From: Macrobrachium rosenbergii | Lineage: Eukaryota > Arthropoda > Malacostraca > Decapoda > Palaemonidae | Direction of reading: 5' to 3' | Assembly (NCBI RefSeq): GCF_040412425.1 | Contig: NC_089789.1 | Location: 37,261,106 to 37,325,105 of the forward strand | DNA length: 64,000 nucleotides | In this document: positions 62,546 to 64,000 of the stretch, piece by piece | How the letters are laid out: each line of letters opens with the position of its first letter | How positions within the stretch are numbered: the stretch's first letter is position 1 | The notes under the pieces: generated by a model | Databases searched by the model: none | Seen by the model: the letters and a program-made list of their open reading frames with translations, nothing else | What the model was told of the DNA's origin: nothing | Program-made: the position numbers and the translations under genes

Positions 62546-64000
62546 TCATGGAAGAGGAGGAGGGAGCAACTTAAATGACCTGCTAGACCGAAGAGAGTTG
62601 TCCTGTCCAGAGACGAAAGAATTCACTTGGTTAAGGACACAGTCAGCCTGGTTAGAACACGGCAACCCCAACGATGCCTTTGTTTCTTTCTTGGGGCCCC
62701 ACAAGGGCTTTGAGACCCATAGGATAATCTGAACTGGTAGCCACATTCTCTTATGCTAATTCGTTGTACCCACGAATGAGTTCCACAACTTCTGCTGACA
62801 TAGTTTGAAGTTCTTAGTTGTCTGCATCAAGAGGGAGAGGACCTGCTTCCAGGCCAAGAGATTCTCAATCTGGCCTGTTAACTGAATCAGTGGCATCCTG
62901 TTCATCATTGTTCACTACTGGAGCATAAGAATGGTCAGGGGCTAACACTCTGGGTATACAGTAAACCCCTGGTATTCGCGTTCTCACGATTAGACTCACG
63001 ATTCACGCGGGTTTCTATGGAACATATCTACCCATTATTTACAGAAAATTCGCCCATTCGTGGTATTTTTCACTGAGAAATATTCACTAATTACTGTATT
63101 TTCATATAATTTTCATGAATAAACACACTTTTTGTGATAAAACTATTAAAATACTCATCTATAAGCATTTTTACAGGGTTTTTCTTGTGTTTAAACTATC
63201 AAAATGGGCAGTTCTAAGTGTTTTTAGAGGGGTTTTAAGTATTCGCAGATTTTAGCTATTCACGGGGGTGGGTGGGATGCATCCCCCGCGAATACGGGGG
63301 TTCACTGTATATCATTCTAATGAAAGTTAAGGGACTCTGTCTTGATAGCGGTTCCAGCCACACGAACAAGAGCGTGGACTGTGTTAAAGGAGAGGATGGC
63401 CATGGCTGGTTCCACAACTATAAAAGGACTCTCATTACGTGGAGAATGGTCACGGCTGCGTGAATGAGGCCGTGAACTACTTGCCCTAAGAGAGGAACAA
63501 TCCCGATCATGAAAACGCTCCCTCAGGTGTGATGTCGACTTCCTTACGACTGCCTTGTTGTCTTCTTAATGGCTGTGGTCTTAACCCTCATTTCTTGAGC
63601 AGGATGAGCAGAAGGTGAAATGACTGCGACTTTTTGAGAAGCCTGAACTGTAGATCTATGGCTCTTAGGGGAGACTTCTCTTGTAGAGTGCATTGCTGGA
63701 CAAGAATCAGGAACTGGGCGATGCTCATCAGTAACTACGGTAGTAGATATACAGCTGTGAACCTTGACAGACACACGGCCATCTGTAATGGCAAGTAACT
63801 CTGGATGGGCAGCTGGAGACGAACCAGGAACAAACTTGGAGGCAACGATACGGCCGTGATTGGCCGACCGAGAATCAACTGTAGGAGATGGGTGGTATGT
63901 CTTGCCCCCAGACAAAGGAGAAATGGAGCGGGAATCCAAAGAGGGCCTGTGGATCTTGCGACGGGGCCACGAAATCCTTCTTCCTCCAATGCCTTCGTGG
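62546..64000 (-). pseudogene. Retroelement gag-like remnant, minus strand, interrupted by a MITE
   Basis: Two parts flank the MITE at 62959-63307. The upstream part (minus strand, 64000 to about 63310) reads a Ser/Pro/His-rich stretch and then, after a frame change near 63544, an Arg/Ser-rich stretch (HDRDCSSLRASSSRPHSRS). The downstream part (62950 to about 62546) contains SAEVVELIRGYNELA, then WGPKKETKASLGLPCSNQ and NSFVSGQDNSLRSSRSFK + LLPPPLP in a shifted frame. An RS-rich region followed by a short acidic region and a FVSGQ...SFKLLPPPLP end resembles capsid-type proteins of decapod retroelements (possibly DIRS-type), from memory. It is split by frameshifts and stops and runs off the window edge. 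No reverse transcriptase is seen here. Confidence 0.45.
62959..63307. mobile_element. TA-flanked MITE (Tc1/mariner or Tigger-like ends)
   Basis: 349 bp with terminal inverted repeats: left CAGTAAACCCCTGGTATTCG; reverse complement of the right end CAGTGAACCCCCGTATTCGC. It is flanked on both sides by TA (62957-62958 and 63308-63309), the target duplication of Tc1/mariner superfamily elements. The interior is AT-rich with no coding capacity; secondary copies of the CGCGGGT/ATTCGC motif lie just inside both ends. Confidence 0.88.

Overview
This is a window of an animal nuclear genome: genes are split by AT-rich introns with GT-AG borders, and long microsatellites and interspersed repeats are common. 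The two recognisable genes match their animal orthologues residue by residue. The very long (GA)n, (CT)n and (TA)n runs, a SINE-like family containing GGCCAAAGGCCAAGCACTGG, and foldback elements with a tRNA-like centre suggest a decapod crustacean (shrimp, prawn, crayfish or crab). That taxonomic call is an inference.

Layout. 1-20.8 kb is repeat-dominated: minisatellites at 0.23-0.79, 1.96-2.47, 7.33-7.87 and 18.19-19.02 kb; a degenerate TAAA-type array at 1.24-1.79 kb; a GA/CT inverted compound array at 3.9-4.8 kb; six of eight copies of the SINE-like family Rep-A; a second repeat (Rep-B) at 16.15-16.61 kb; and a large palindrome with a tRNA-like centre at 14.85-15.15 kb. The only gene-like signal there is a minus-strand candidate first exon at 12.07-12.12 kb, behind a CCAAT box and a YY1-type motif. 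20.8-27.7 kb is quieter and contains a candidate THAP zinc-finger first exon at 23.33-23.45 kb.

27.76-36.50 kb (+) is a complete four-exon GID4 gene, the substrate receptor of the CTLH/GID ubiquitin ligase. Its first intron holds a decayed LINE and a tandem duplication. 36.5-49.4 kb is intergenic and holds a Rep-A copy, a Harbinger-like DNA transposon with a broken MADF-domain gene, and an unrecognised decayed coding stretch with ~90-bp direct repeats. 49.61-60.33 kb (+) is a complete seven-exon DERA gene (deoxyribose-phosphate aldolase, 318 residues) with all catalytic residues; its fourth intron uses a GC-AG donor. The last 1.5 kb holds a minus-strand retroelement gag-like remnant interrupted by a TA-flanked MITE.

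GID4 (protein turnover) and DERA (deoxynucleoside catabolism) are separate housekeeping genes with their own promoters; nothing suggests they work together. I found no CRISPR array, rRNA, functional tRNA or bacterial-style operon, and no convincing novel multi-gene system. The most unusual items are the tRNA-centred palindrome, the nested or composite mobile elements, and the two orphan first exons.
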